From the NCBI RefSeq assembly GCF_028751195.1, contig NZ_CP066784.1, forward strand, positions 2,170,001 to 2,234,000: a stretch of DNA of 64,000 bases. Reading direction: 5' to 3'. A model generated the notes under the pieces. It saw nothing but the letters and a program-made list of their open reading frames with translations. It was not told the DNA's origin and ran no database searches. This document shows positions 17,769-26,282 of this stretch, piece after piece (position 1 is the stretch's first letter; each line of letters starts with the position of its first letter). This DNA comes from Alicyclobacillus sp. ALC3. GTDB taxonomy: Bacteria; Bacillota; Bacilli; Alicyclobacillales; Alicyclobacillaceae. The position numbers were made by a program, and so were the translations under genes.

Positions 17769-17930
17769 ATGAGTTCCTTGCAGAAGGCGGAGTGTCCATA
17801 CTGCGGCGATTCATGGGAGATCGACTTGGATGCTCCTGAAATCTCCGATCAAGACCGCATCGAACTCAGCGAACAGAGGGTGGCTCAGGTCGTCTGCACG
17901 GACTGTCTGGACCTTCACCTGCACGACTGA
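17769..17930 (+). CDS. Small protein with two CxxC pairs
   Basis: This is a 53-codon frame with an ATG after GGGGAG. The product begins MSSLQKAECPYCGDSWEID and ends VVCTDCLDLHLHD. The two CxxC pairs, 31 residues apart, suggest a zinc-ribbon or treble-clef mini-protein, and the middle is acidic. It follows the flippase-like gene on the same strand and precedes a hairpin. I do not recognise a family. The Shine-Dalgarno, codon use and cysteine spacing support a real gene. Confidence 0.65.
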   Translation: MSSLQKAECPYCGDSWEIDLDAPEISDQDRIELSEQRVAQVVCTDCLDLHLHD

Positions 17931-17959
17931 TCCCGATACCTCCCGACCTGTTATGAACC

Positions 17960-18004
17960 AAATGGGTGACCTGTCGGCATGTCCGCCGCACAAGTCACCC
18001 ATTT
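17960..18004. terminator. Inverted repeat between the small CxxC gene and the acetolactate synthase
   Basis: AAATGGGTGAC (17960-17970) pairs perfectly with 17994-18004 across 23 bases. It lies between convergent genes and may end both transcripts, though there is no long T-tract. Confidence 0.45.
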
Positions 18005-18057
18005 CGCAAACTCACCAACATCCATTTCAATTGACCTTCAACGGATTCAACCTCGAT

Positions 18058-19632
18058 TTACAGAACCACCTCAAGGAGATTCAACCGTTTACTCGTTACA
18101 GCTTCGTCAAGTGCCGATTTGAATCCATCGATTGAGTCCACCCGTCGGTGGTCGATGCCGAAACTCGCAGCGAACAGTGCGAAGTCCGGATTTGTGTAGG
18201 AGATGTGCGTCACGGCCAGTCCTGCATCGCGCTGTTTTTTCGCGATTAGGCTGTATTGCCCGTCGTTAAACACGACCACGGTAAACGGTACGCCGAGACG
18301 GTGCGCAGTCTCTAATTCCTGCGCATTCATTAGAAACCCACCATCGCCTGACACCACGACGACCGGGTCGGTCGGGTGCGCCAGTTTGGCCCCAATAGCT
18401 CCAGGAAGTGACCCCCCCATTGAGGCAAGGCCGTTGTAAATAATCGTCCGCGCCGGAAGCTTCGGCTGGTACCACCGAGAAACCCACACTTTGTGCAGGC
18501 CGACATCCGAGATCACGACGGTCTCCCGCGGCAGCCGCTCCGACAGGTGCCACATGATTTGACGTGGCAGTGCCTCTTCGCTGGACGGCAGACTGCGCAG
18601 TTCTTCGAGCCTGCGCGACCGGATGTCTGCATGTGCCGATGGACCGGTACGCGGCTGCAGCATGCCTGCGAGCATGCGCAGCATCTCGCGTAAGTCGCCG
18701 ACAAGTTCAAGCTGCACAGGGAAGTGCACGTCGGTCTCAGCCGGGATGGAATGCAGGTACAACACCCGGCGGGTCGAGTCGTCATTCCAGTTCGCTGGGT
18801 CGTACTCGACAAGGTCAAAACCAACGGCAATCACCAAATCTGCCTCCTGCAGGGGGCGCAGACCAGGCGCATACGGTGTGCCGCCAACCGTGAACAGGTT
18901 CTGCGGGTGGTCGAACGGCAAAATTCCTTTGGCCATAAATGTGTTGGTCAGCGGCAGTCGACTCGTCTCGACGAAGCTCTGCAGCGCTTCCCATGCGCGC
19001 GAGCGGACCACACCGTTGCCAGCGAGAATGACGGGGCGACTCGCCTCTTCAATGAGCCGAGCAGCTTCCAGCAGGGCGCGGTCGTCCGGTCGGACCGTCG
19101 CGGCAACAGCGGCCGGGAGCGGGCGCAGCGCCGCCACTTGTTCCTTGGCCACGTCTTCGGGCAGTTGCAGGTGCACCGCGCCCGGACTGCCCTCTGTGGT
19201 CAGACGAAAGGCTTTACGCACCATTTCCGGGATGGTTGTCGGGTCCATGACCGCGCGGTTGTACTTCGTAATGCCTTCAAACTGCTGCAGCGTATCTACG
19301 TTCTGATGGGATTCTTTGTGCAGGCGCGTAAGTTCGGCCTGCCCGGTGATGGCGACGAGCGGCACACGGTCGAGGTGCGCGTTCGCGACACCTGTGATGA
19401 GGTTTGTCGCTCCTGGCCCCAGTGTCGCCAAACACACGCCAGGTTTGCCCGTAATACGACCGTAGGCGTCCGCCATAAAGGCAGCCGCCTGCTCGTGACG
19501 CGTGACCACAAATTGAATCGACGACCGAGATAGTGAGTCCATCAGGTCAATGTTCTCTTCACCCGGAATCCCGAAGATGTATTCAACGCCTTCTGCCTCC
19601 AGGCACCGTACGAACAGATCACTCGCTTTCAA
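18058..19632 (-). CDS. alsS: Acetolactate synthase large-subunit-like ThDP enzyme
   Basis: The 524-residue protein has ThDP-enzyme motifs: FGIPGEENIDLMDSL and the catalytic glutamate in VVTRHEQAAAFMADAYGR, then LATLGPGATNLITGVANAHL and the ThDP/Mg site VVSGDGGFLMNAQELETA...NDGQY. No regulatory subunit gene is adjacent, which suggests the catabolic AlsS type (acetoin pathway), but biosynthetic use is possible. It stops soon after LLEVVL, roughly 30-40 residues earlier than recalled AlsS proteins, so the C-terminal tail is short. TTG start after AGAGGGG. It follows bofA in the same direction. Confidence 0.82.
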   Translation of the reverse strand: MKASDLFVRCLEAEGVEYIFGIPGEENIDLMDSLSRSSIQFVVTRHEQAAAFMADAYGRITGKPGVCLATLGPGATNLITGVANAHLDRVPLVAITGQAELTRLHKESHQNVDTLQQFEGITKYNRAVMDPTTIPEMVRKAFRLTTEGSPGAVHLQLPEDVAKEQVAALRPLPAAVAATVRPDDRALLEAARLIEEASRPVILAGNGVVRSRAWEALQSFVETSRLPLTNTFMAKGILPFDHPQNLFTVGGTPYAPGLRPLQEADLVIAVGFDLVEYDPANWNDDSTRRVLYLHSIPAETDVHFPVQLELVGDLREMLRMLAGMLQPRTGPSAHADIRSRRLEELRSLPSSEEALPRQIMWHLSERLPRETVVISDVGLHKVWVSRWYQPKLPARTIIYNGLASMGGSLPGAIGAKLAHPTDPVVVVSGDGGFLMNAQELETAHRLGVPFTVVVFNDGQYSLIAKKQRDAGLAVTHISYTNPDFALFAASFGIDHRRVDSIDGFKSALDEAVTSKRLNLLEVVL

Positions 19633-19639
19633 CCGTCAC

Positions 19640-19713
19640 AGCCCCTCTCTCCACGCGACTGGTTTCTTCTTGAGTATGCGGAAACCATCCGCAGTTCGCA
19701 AATCAGAGGGGCT
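19640..19713 (-). promoter_or_regulatory. Leader fold that could hide the alsS ribosome-binding site
   Basis: On the minus strand AGCCCCTCT (19705-19713) is perfectly complementary to AGAGGGGCT (19640-19648), and the latter contains the alsS Shine-Dalgarno. Between them lies a smaller stem TGCGGA/TCCGCA. The layout would allow translational control. It could also be a coincidence, or a processing site between bofA and alsS. Confidence 0.45.
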
Positions 19714-19719
19714 TTCTCG

Positions 19720-20007
19720 TCAAGCCGGGAAGACCCATAAGTGCATGGCCACCAGCGCTGCGACACCTGGGATGCCAAGGAATCCGGCTGTCAGGGCGGT
19801 CATGGCGTTGAGCGCCAAGTGGTAGTGAAAGTACTGCCCGACCCAGTTCACAGCAAGTACAAATGCCAGACCTAGCACCACGCTTTTTCCCAGTCGCCAA
19901 GCGATGCGGCCCGGGTACTGGACGATTTGGGTCATGGCAAACAGCGCAGCTGCAACGATGACAGCCCACCAGACCCACGACAGGTGAAGTCCATGAAGCA
20001 TGTCCAC
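19720..20007 (-). CDS. bofA: Pro-sigma-K processing inhibitor BofA family protein
   Basis: BofA holds the SpoIVFB protease inactive in the forespore outer membrane until engulfment signalling. The 95-residue protein has two or three hydrophobic segments and the family C-terminal block NAMTALTAGFLGIPGVAALV. It keeps the Bacillus order recR-yaaL-bofA. GTG at 20007 (after AGGAGG) or ATG two codons later may start translation. Confidence 0.85.
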   Translation of the reverse strand: MDMLHGLHLSWVWWAVIVAAALFAMTQIVQYPGRIAWRLGKSVVLGLAFVLAVNWVGQYFHYHLALNAMTALTAGFLGIPGVAALVAMHLWVFPA

Positions 20008-20026
20008 CGCACCTCCTTGTCCTTTG

Positions 20027-20347
20027 TCAGTCTTCTTCGTACCAGCCCCAATTCACGCCGTCGACCGCGATCGACAGGCGTTTGGCCATCTGAAACAGGT
20101 AGTTAAACCGCTTCTCAGCAGCACCAAGACGAAACACAATGTGGTCGACCAAAAGCGGGTCTGTCACCGTGTCGAACTGTCTGCGGGCCGTCACGACCTC
20201 GTCGCGAGCACGCCGAAGCTCCTGAACAAACTGCGCCACTTCGACGTCCGTAAACGACTGTGCATCGGGAAATGGAAGTTCACCGACAATATGGGCATGC
20301 GGGGTGCGCTCTCGGTCTGACAATGCAGGCATCTCGCGAGAAGTCAC
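20027..20347 (-). CDS. yaaL: YaaL family protein (DUF2508)
   Basis: This is a 106-residue soluble, mostly helical protein. DPLLVDHIVFRLGAAEKRFNYL matches the DUF2508 pattern, in which an acidic-hydrophobic helix is followed by AAEKRY. Its function is unknown. It lies between recR and bofA, exactly as in Bacillus. The N-terminus is longer than in B. subtilis YaaL. GTG start after GGGGAGG at about 10 bases. Confidence 0.75.
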   Translation of the reverse strand: MTSREMPALSDRERTPHAHIVGELPFPDAQSFTDVEVAQFVQELRRARDEVVTARRQFDTVTDPLLVDHIVFRLGAAEKRFNYLFQMAKRLSIAVDGVNWGWYEED

Positions 20348-20480
20348 TGGCTATCGTCCTCCCCGTCCTTCGGATAGTACATCTTAGTCGGGGGAGGACA
20401 AGTTTATGAACACATTCGCTAGTCTACAGAGAAACTCGCTGTGTGAAACGAGGTATCAGTCGCATCGCTGCGACAGAGGG

Positions 20481-21080
20481 TTATAGTTCGCGGCGGCCTT
20501 CAAACGCCTTGGCAAGCGTGACCTCGTCAGCGTATTCGAGGTCACCGCCGATCGGCAGTCCGTGGGCAATGCGCGTCACCGTGACCGCGAACGGTTTCAG
20601 GAGGCGGGCAATATACATCGCCGTCGCCTCCCCTTCGACATTTGGGTTGGTGGCAAGAACCAACTCAGTGATGTCTGACTCGTTCAGTCGGTGTAGCAGT
20701 TCGCGAATCCGAATGTCATTCGGGCCAATCCCTTCCATCGGCGAGATAGCGCCGTGCAGAACGTGATAGATTCCACGGAATTCGTGTGTGCGCTCAAGCG
20801 CCATGACATCTTTGGCGTCCTGCACGACACAGAGTAGACTCTGATCCCGCGACGTATCGGCGCAAATGGAACAGGGGCTCGTCTCCGTGATGTTGCAACA
20901 GACGGTGCACTCCGTCAGCTTCGTCTTGACGTCGCCGAGGGCGCGCGCAAACTGCCTCACGTCGTCAATGGGCATCCCCATAACATGGAAAGCGAGGCGT
21001 GCTGCGGTCTTTGGCCCGATACCGGGCAGTTTCATAAACTGTTCAATGAGCCGACTGATGGGCTCCGGGTAACCCCACAT
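20481..21080 (-). CDS. recR: Recombination mediator RecR
   Basis: RecR acts with RecO (and RecF) to load RecA at gaps. The 199-residue protein has the HhH region [18 protein letters not shown] and a zinc finger [17 protein letters not shown] Toprim domain ([15 protein letters not shown]) and [16 protein letters not shown] follow, with a Walker B-like end. It starts 2 bases after yaaK in the conserved dnaX-yaaK-recR operon. Confidence 0.96.
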   Translation of the reverse strand: MWGYPEPISRLIEQFMKLPGIGPKTAARLAFHVMGMPIDDVRQFARALGDVKTKLTECTVCCNITETSPCSICADTSRDQSLLCVVQDAKDVMALERTHEFRGIYHVLHGAISPMEGIGPNDIRIRELLHRLNESDITELVLATNPNVEGEATAMYIARLLKPFAVTVTRIAHGLPIGGDLEYADEVTLAKAFEGRREL

Positions 21081-21082
21081 CG

Positions 21083-21400
21083 CTAAAATAACCCAGGCAT
21101 GTTTAACCCGCGGGTGTACTTGCCAAGCTCAGTCTCGGTCAGTTCATCAACCTGCTTGAGCGCGTCGGCGATGGCTGCAAGCACAAGGTCTTGCAGAGTC
21201 TCAATGTCATCCTTGTCGACGACTTCCGGGTCAATCGTCACTGCCTGCGCCTCCCGGTGACCATTCATCTGCACGCGCACTGCACCACCGCCGGCGCTGC
21301 CTTCGACAACTCGGTCTTTTAAGTCTTCCTGTGCCTTCGCCAAGTTCTCCTGGAGTTTTTTCGCCTGGCGCATCATCTGGTTCATGTTCTTCATGCCCAT
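21083..21400 (-). CDS. yaaK: Nucleoid-associated protein YbaB/EbfC family (YaaK)
   Basis: The 105-residue protein has the family pattern [37 protein letters not shown] and the C-terminal GLNMPGLF. YbaB/EbfC proteins bind DNA as dimers and are always encoded with dnaX and recR. ATG at 21400 (MGMKNMNQ) is preferred because of GGAGAG upstream and alignment to B. subtilis YaaK. ATG at 21415 overlaps dnaX more deeply. Confidence 0.93.
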   Translation of the reverse strand: MGMKNMNQMMRQAKKLQENLAKAQEDLKDRVVEGSAGGGAVRVQMNGHREAQAVTIDPEVVDKDDIETLQDLVLAAIADALKQVDELTETELGKYTRGLNMPGLF

Positions 21401-21404
21401 CTCT

Positions 21405-23216
21405 TCACTCTCCATCTTGAATTTCTACGACTTCTTTGCCGAACACGGCGATTGCGCGGTCCACTAAGTCCACTGCGGTCGGTTTTGGCTGTGGTTCACT
21501 AGCAGCTGTCGCTGCCTCAGTTGCGATTGATGCCGTAAACTGCTCCCAGTCTTCCCGCGTCAAGGCAAGGATGCGCATGTTTGACCCGGTCTCGCTAGAG
21601 AGCGCCGATTCGATGAGCGTCCGGTCAGCAGGCTTCATCACTGCATCGCGGTGGATGCGGCTCGAAAACGCCAACACAGCTTCATCTGCCGTACAGAGCG
21701 CAACTTGTCCGTTGCAGAGCCAGGCGTGCGTCTGGATCTTCTGCGCCCGAACTCGTTCGAGCACAGCGTTCCAGACCGCCTGGACGCGCTGCAGGACATG
21801 CGGGTCGGCGCGGGACGACAGGTCTTGCAAGACCTCGAGTTTGCGCTGGGCGCTGCGCGGCCCATCGGCCGCTGCTCTCGTCTTCACCCTGTCTGCTCGC
21901 ACAGGCGTGTTCGCCGCGTGATTACTCACGGCGCCAGGAGCGGAACTGCTTGCAGCGACAGACTGCGCAGGGGCCGGAGCACCGCCACCCGCAACTTGTG
22001 GCGCCGAACCTGTAGCAGGGGCAGCAGCGGTCGATCCCACGCGGGCTGACAGCGCTGAGTCTGACATCGACTGGGCCGACCCCGCAGCAGGAACTGTCGG
22101 AGCCGGGTTCGCGGCGACCGCAGCGTCTCGCGCAACTGGCGGAGTCAAACTGAGAATCGACGTCTCAAGCGCCAGTCGGGGTTGATCGACGTAGCGAAGG
22201 TTTGTATATGTCTCTCCGAGTTTTCCCACAGCGGCGAGCAGCCACTCTGAGTCCAACTCTTTCGCAGCCTCCGCGAGCCGCTGCCGCACCGGAGCAAATG
22301 ACGTCTGTTCGGCGCGGGCCGCAGACAGTTTGACGATAAACAAATCGCGCATCACTTGCAATAAATCCTGAACAATACGCGCTGCGTCTTTGCCGCTCGC
22401 GTACCACGCCAACAGTTTATCCATAGCCGTCAGAGCATCGCGTGACGCCAGCGCAAGCACTAGCCCAACGAGCGACTCCGTGTCGACGCCGCCGACGACG
22501 TGTGCAGCAAACTCTGGCGTGATGCGCCCCTGGCCGTACGCCGCGGTCTGTTCCAAAAGTCCGAGTGCGTCGCGCAGTCCGCCGTCTGCTGCCTGCGCGA
22601 CTTTCCACAGCGCTTCTGCGTCTGCCTGCCACGACTGTGCAGCACAGATGCGCTCAAGCCGTTCGACAATGACTTCCGGCGCGATCCGCCGAAAATCGAA
22701 ACGCTGACAGCGCGACACAATTGTGCCCGGGATTTTGTGCGGCTCTGTGGTGGCAAGCACGAACAGAGTGTGCCGCGGTGGTTCCTCAAGGGTTTTTAAG
22801 AGCGCGTTAAACGCTTCCGTTGTGAGCATGTGAACTTCGTCAATGATATACACTTTGCGCGTCAGGCTAGTGGGTGCGTACTGTACTTTGTCACGCAGTT
22901 GGCGGATTTCGTCGACACCGCGGTTCGAAGCAGCGTCAATTTCCTCCACGTCGACGTTGCTGCCCGAATTGATGCTGCGGCATGCCTCACACTCGTTGCA
23001 CGGGTCGGCGCCGTCCCTGTGTTCGCAGTTAACCGCCTTCGCCAGTACTTTGGCTGCACTGGTTTTGCCTGTCCCACGCGGTCCACAAAACAGGTAGGCG
23101 TGCGCAACCTGCCCGGACAGAACAGCGTTGGTCAGGGTTTGTTTGACGTGCGGCTGGCCAACCAGATCGGAAAAAGTCTGTGGTCTCCATGAGCGATAGA
23201 GTGCCTGATACGACAC
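21405..23216 (-). CDS. dnaX: DNA polymerase III gamma/tau subunit
   Basis: DnaX is the clamp-loader ATPase. The 603-residue protein starts at GTG 23216 (MSYQALYRSWRPQTF) after GGGAGGG. It has Walker A GPRGTGKTSAAK, a four-cysteine zinc module (NCEHRDGADPCNECEAC), Walker B IIDEVHML, LLKTLEEPP and the SRC sensor. A long Ala/Pro/Ser-rich linker (about residues 370-450) leads to the tau-specific C-terminal domain. I saw no obvious programmed frameshift site, but it was not searched systematically. Confidence 0.96.
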   Translation of the reverse strand: MSYQALYRSWRPQTFSDLVGQPHVKQTLTNAVLSGQVAHAYLFCGPRGTGKTSAAKVLAKAVNCEHRDGADPCNECEACRSINSGSNVDVEEIDAASNRGVDEIRQLRDKVQYAPTSLTRKVYIIDEVHMLTTEAFNALLKTLEEPPRHTLFVLATTEPHKIPGTIVSRCQRFDFRRIAPEVIVERLERICAAQSWQADAEALWKVAQAADGGLRDALGLLEQTAAYGQGRITPEFAAHVVGGVDTESLVGLVLALASRDALTAMDKLLAWYASGKDAARIVQDLLQVMRDLFIVKLSAARAEQTSFAPVRQRLAEAAKELDSEWLLAAVGKLGETYTNLRYVDQPRLALETSILSLTPPVARDAAVAANPAPTVPAAGSAQSMSDSALSARVGSTAAAPATGSAPQVAGGGAPAPAQSVAASSSAPGAVSNHAANTPVRADRVKTRAAADGPRSAQRKLEVLQDLSSRADPHVLQRVQAVWNAVLERVRAQKIQTHAWLCNGQVALCTADEAVLAFSSRIHRDAVMKPADRTLIESALSSETGSNMRILALTREDWEQFTASIATEAATAASEPQPKPTAVDLVDRAIAVFGKEVVEIQDGE

Positions 23217-23297
23217 GCGGTTCCCTCCCGTCCGGCAAGTGCACTGGACATGCCATAACCGTATCACACGGGAGTTGCGCGCGACAATCCGACACTC

Positions 23298-24368
23298 TCA
23301 GCGAAGAGCTTGCGCAACAGGCAACCGCATTGTGAATGTGGTACCAAAGCCCTTAGACGACACCCGAATCTCACCTTGGTGCGCTTCCATCACCTTTTCA
23401 ACAATCGGCAAACCGAGTCCGATGCCCTTGTCCTTCGTCGTGAAAAATGCGTCAAAGACCTTGTCCATCATGTAGTACGGAATCCCCGGGCCGCTGTCGC
23501 GCACATGAATCTCCAAATGGTCCCCAGTCTGCGCCGCGGAAACGGCCAAATCGCCGCCTGCTTCCATGGCTTCGACTCCGTTTTGAATGAGGTGAGCAAG
23601 CGCAGTGCGAATCATCTCAGAGTCAGCCTCGATATAGATGTCGTCGGGAACATCGACTCTGACTGAAATGGCGTCTTGACGTCCCTCCCGTGACGGCAGT
23701 ACTGACCTAACGAGGTCAAGTACTCGACTCACCGACCTCTGCCCCGCACGCGGCGTAGACAACAGCAACAGTTCGCTGACGAGCCGCTCAAGTCGTCCCA
23801 TTTCCGCCATCATCACGTTTGCAAATTCCAGCTCTGTATTCATCTGCGCAGCTTCGAAGCGTTGTGTGAGGACTTGCAGAAAGCCTTTGATCGCGGTCAG
23901 CGGGTTGCGGATCTCATGCGCGATTCCTGCCGCCATCTTGCTCGTCATCGAGAGTTTTTCCGCGTGTTGCACCTGTTGGTCAATGGATGTGAAGTTCCCA
24001 ATGTCCTTCATGAACATATACAGACCGCTCTGTCCTGTCAGTGGATTGACGTCCTGAAAGGTGTCAATGAGGACGTGGCGCACGCGTCCGTCCACTTCCC
24101 AGCGCATCACGAAGTCCCGGAGTTCCTGTGCTTCGGCAGCCGCCTTCGCCAGTACACGATACTCTTCCCCTTCGGTTGGAATGCACACCGACAGAGGCAC
24201 ACCGCGGTACAGCGGTTGTCCGGTGTTAAACAGCGTTCGCGATTGCTCATTGCAAAACCAGAGGTTACCCCCTGTGTCGATAAAGAGAACCGCAGCGTTC
24301 AAGTGCCACGGCGGATTGATGACATCCTCAGGCCTCGGCGCGACATCGTGCGCATTCGTGTCTCCCAT
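23298..24368 (-). CDS. Cytoplasmic PAS-domain sensor histidine kinase
   Basis: The 356-residue protein has no membrane segment. Residues about 20-130 form a PAS-like domain (AAVLFIDTGGNLWFCNEQSR). They are followed by the phospho-acceptor H-box MAAGIAHEIRNPLTAIKGFL and an HATPase_c domain with N-box LAHLIQNGVEAM, G1 VRDSGPGIP and G2 GIGLGLPIVEKV. No response regulator is adjacent. Orphan kinases of this type often feed the Spo0F/Spo0A phosphorelay in spore formers, but that is inference. It lies between dnaX and scr, which is not the Bacillus order. Confidence 0.85.
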   Translation of the reverse strand: MGDTNAHDVAPRPEDVINPPWHLNAAVLFIDTGGNLWFCNEQSRTLFNTGQPLYRGVPLSVCIPTEGEEYRVLAKAAAEAQELRDFVMRWEVDGRVRHVLIDTFQDVNPLTGQSGLYMFMKDIGNFTSIDQQVQHAEKLSMTSKMAAGIAHEIRNPLTAIKGFLQVLTQRFEAAQMNTELEFANVMMAEMGRLERLVSELLLLSTPRAGQRSVSRVLDLVRSVLPSREGRQDAISVRVDVPDDIYIEADSEMIRTALAHLIQNGVEAMEAGGDLAVSAAQTGDHLEIHVRDSGPGIPYYMMDKVFDAFFTTKDKGIGLGLPIVEKVMEAHQGEIRVSSKGFGTTFTMRLPVAQALR

Positions 24369-24514
24369 GATGACGTCCCCCCGTCAGTGGTGAGGCCACT
24401 CCTCAGTCTCGTGAGGGCATCAAATTCCTCGTCCACTGCAGGATTCCTGCTCTACGACAAAACTTCTAAAGAAGCGACACGAGTCTCCAAAACAGGACTG
24501 ATGGATGCGAACAA

Positions 24515-24557
24515 ACGGGCTGTATCCTAATCGCTCATGCGACAAGATACAGCCCGC
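24515..24557 (-). terminator. Hairpin downstream of scr
   Basis: ACGGGCTGTATC (24515-24526) is complementary to GATACAGCCCG(C) (24546-24557), just past the SRP RNA on the minus strand. It probably ends the scr transcript. The loop is 19 bases and there is no long T-tract. Confidence 0.6.
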
Positions 24558-24573
24558 TAACAGACAAATTTTT

Positions 24574-24704
24574 GCCCACCGTGACCAAGAACCAAACCAG
24601 GTTGCCCCGCGTCACCCGGAAGGTCTCCCTTAGTGCTGCTTCCGTCAGGACCTGACACGGTTCAGGAGTTTCCGCCGCGCGGGACCCAGTTTGGTCCTTG
24701 GGCA
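24574..24704 (-). ncRNA. scr: Signal recognition particle RNA (small bacterial type)
   Basis: The minus strand contains GTGTCAGGTCCTGACGGAAG followed by CAGCACTAAG, the conserved SRP apical domain with its GGAA-type loop and internal loops. The flanks pair over a long helix: CCAAGGACCAAAC near the 5' end with GTTTGGTTCTTGG near the 3' end. The size of about 130 bases fits a form lacking a full Alu domain. It lies between tRNA-Ser and dnaX, as in Bacillus. Exact ends are estimated. Confidence 0.88.
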
Positions 24705-24715
24705 CAGTGGGCAGT

Positions 24716-24805
24716 TGGCGGAGAGAGTGGGATTCGAACCCACGAGCCCCTTGCAGGGCTACTCGCTTTCGAGGCGAGCTCTTTCGACCTCTCAGACATC
24801 TCTCC
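24716..24805 (-). tRNA. tRNA-Ser (anticodon CGA)
   Basis: The cloverleaf has acceptor GGAGAGA/TCTCTCC, a long variable arm and a T-loop GTTCGAATC. The anticodon stem CTCGC/GCGAG surrounds loop CTCGAAA, giving anticodon CGA at 24769-24771 (reads UCG). The discriminator is G and CCA is encoded. A tRNA-Ser next to scr and tadA is the same arrangement as in B. subtilis. Confidence 0.97.
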
Positions 24806-24867
24806 AGGTCGATGCAAAAAAGCGTATGGTCCACGCGCTTCGTTCAGCCGCCAGCGGACGGCGAGCT

Positions 24868-25359
24868 TCAGGGCTTGCCCGACTTTGCGGCGCGCAAGCG
24901 TTGAAAGAACGCCTGCAGTATCATACCACACTCTTGGGCAAGGACGCCACCAGTAATCTCTGGGTGATGGTTCCACCGCCCAGCGCTGAGCAATTCTACT
25001 TTCGAAGCGATCGCGCCACCCTTCGGGTCTGTCGCTCCGAAGTAGAGGTGACGGATGCGCGAGAGCATAATGGCTCCTGCACACATTGGGCAGGGTTCAA
25101 GCGTGACATACAGGTCGCAGTCCTGCAGGCGCCAAGCCCCAAGCCTGCGGCTCGCCTCGCGGATCGCGATCATCTCCGCATGCGCTGTGCCATCGCGCCA
25201 GGTCTCTCGCCAGTTGTGCGCGCCTGCGATGACCTTGCCATCGTGGACGACCACAGCGCCAATCGGGACCTCACCGCGGTCTTCTGCAGCACGTGCAAAC
25301 TGGAGCGCTTCGCGCATCCACCGCTCGGCTTCCAGGTTTTCTGACTCTACCGCCGTCAT
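24868..25359 (-). CDS. tadA: tRNA-specific adenosine deaminase TadA
   Basis: TadA converts A34 to inosine in tRNA-Arg(ACG). The 163-residue protein has the zinc-deaminase motifs GTAHAEMIAIREA (His and catalytic Glu) and LEPCPMCAGAIMLSRI (two Cys ligands). ATG at 25359 follows AAGGAGA. The longer open frame upstream lacks homology. It keeps the Bacillus tadA-tRNA-scr-dnaX order. Confidence 0.95.
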   Translation of the reverse strand: MTAVESENLEAERWMREALQFARAAEDRGEVPIGAVVVHDGKVIAGAHNWRETWRDGTAHAEMIAIREASRRLGAWRLQDCDLYVTLEPCPMCAGAIMLSRIRHLYFGATDPKGGAIASKVELLSAGRWNHHPEITGGVLAQECGMILQAFFQRLRAAKSGKP

Positions 25360-25475
25360 GCCTGTCTCCTTCCTCTTCTTGTGGTGTACTAGGCACTTCC
25401 CCACAGCCTTGCGCCCGCTGTGCATAGCGTATAGGGAACTCACTCGGATAACAGCCTGCTTAAGGAGGTCTTTGC

Positions 25476-26282
25476 GTGGGACGTGGCGATCTCGACCTTA
25501 TGCGCGGTTCGTTTAACAAGTGGCAGATGCACCGCGTCTTGTCCGGTGAAGACATCGGCCCTTGTCACCTGCCTGAGACGCAGCTCTGGCACCCTCAAAC
25601 GCTGTTGCCGTTCCTCGACAAACACGCGGAAATCTACATCAAACCCCTGCACGCCTGGGGGGGTCAAAACGTTGGCGTCGCACAGCGACGCGGCAGAGAA
25701 CTGCAGTTCACAAGCGGCGGACAGTTCCGCAGTTACGCCTCCGGGTCGGACCTCGTCCTCGCACTGCTCACAGTTTACCCACCGCTTGCTGCGATTGTCC
25801 AACAAGCGGCCCCACTTTGTCGATACGACGGTCGCGTGTTTGACATCCGAGTGCTGATGCAGAGAAACGAAGATGACAAGTGGATCACGGCCGGCATGCT
25901 GGCCCGGGTCGGCGGTGACGGGGCGGTCGTCTCCAACGTAAAAGCGAGCCACGGCAGTGTGCAGGAGGTCACACACACTTTGCGCCGGGCGCTACCAAAG
26001 GCCGCCGCCACAGTCAACCAGCGACAGCGCATTAAGGCGGCGTTACGCACGTCAAGCGAGCGCATTTGCAACCTGTTGTCCCCCTACAGGCGGTTCTCTG
26101 AAGTCGGACTCGACTTCGGCATCGACCGCAGTGGCAAGCTGTGGCTGATCGAAGTCAACACCGATGACGCCATTGGCGGGCCGAGCCACGCCCTGTTTGC
26201 CGAACTGCCTGACCCCCGTCTGTTTCTCGAGATTCAGGAGCGTGCTTATCGAAATCAGGTGCGTCGAGTCAGCGGCCGCTGA
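25476..26282 (+). CDS. YheC/YheD-like endospore coat-associated ATP-grasp protein
   Basis: The 268-residue protein has an ATP-grasp layout: IYIKPLHAWGGQNVGVAQ (phosphate-binding strand), a middle DIRVLMQRNEDDKW block and EVGLDFGIDRSGKLWLIEVNT with the metal-binding E-x-N. This matches YheC/YheD proteins attached to the spore coat, whose substrate is unknown. GTG start after GGAGG at 7 bases. It is divergent from tadA, and its end overlaps the convergent acetyl-CoA synthetase gene by 14 bases. Confidence 0.85.
   Translation: MGRGDLDLMRGSFNKWQMHRVLSGEDIGPCHLPETQLWHPQTLLPFLDKHAEIYIKPLHAWGGQNVGVAQRRGRELQFTSGGQFRSYASGSDLVLALLTVYPPLAAIVQQAAPLCRYDGRVFDIRVLMQRNEDDKWITAGMLARVGGDGAVVSNVKASHGSVQEVTHTLRRALPKAAATVNQRQRIKAALRTSSERICNLLSPYRRFSEVGLDFGIDRSGKLWLIEVNTDDAIGGPSHALFAELPDPRLFLEIQERAYRNQVRRVSGR

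Noticed and set aside
25440..25976. 178-codon minus-strand frame upstream of tadA
   Set aside because: Antisense to the YheC/D-like ATP-grasp gene, which has a proper start, Shine-Dalgarno and ATP-grasp motifs.
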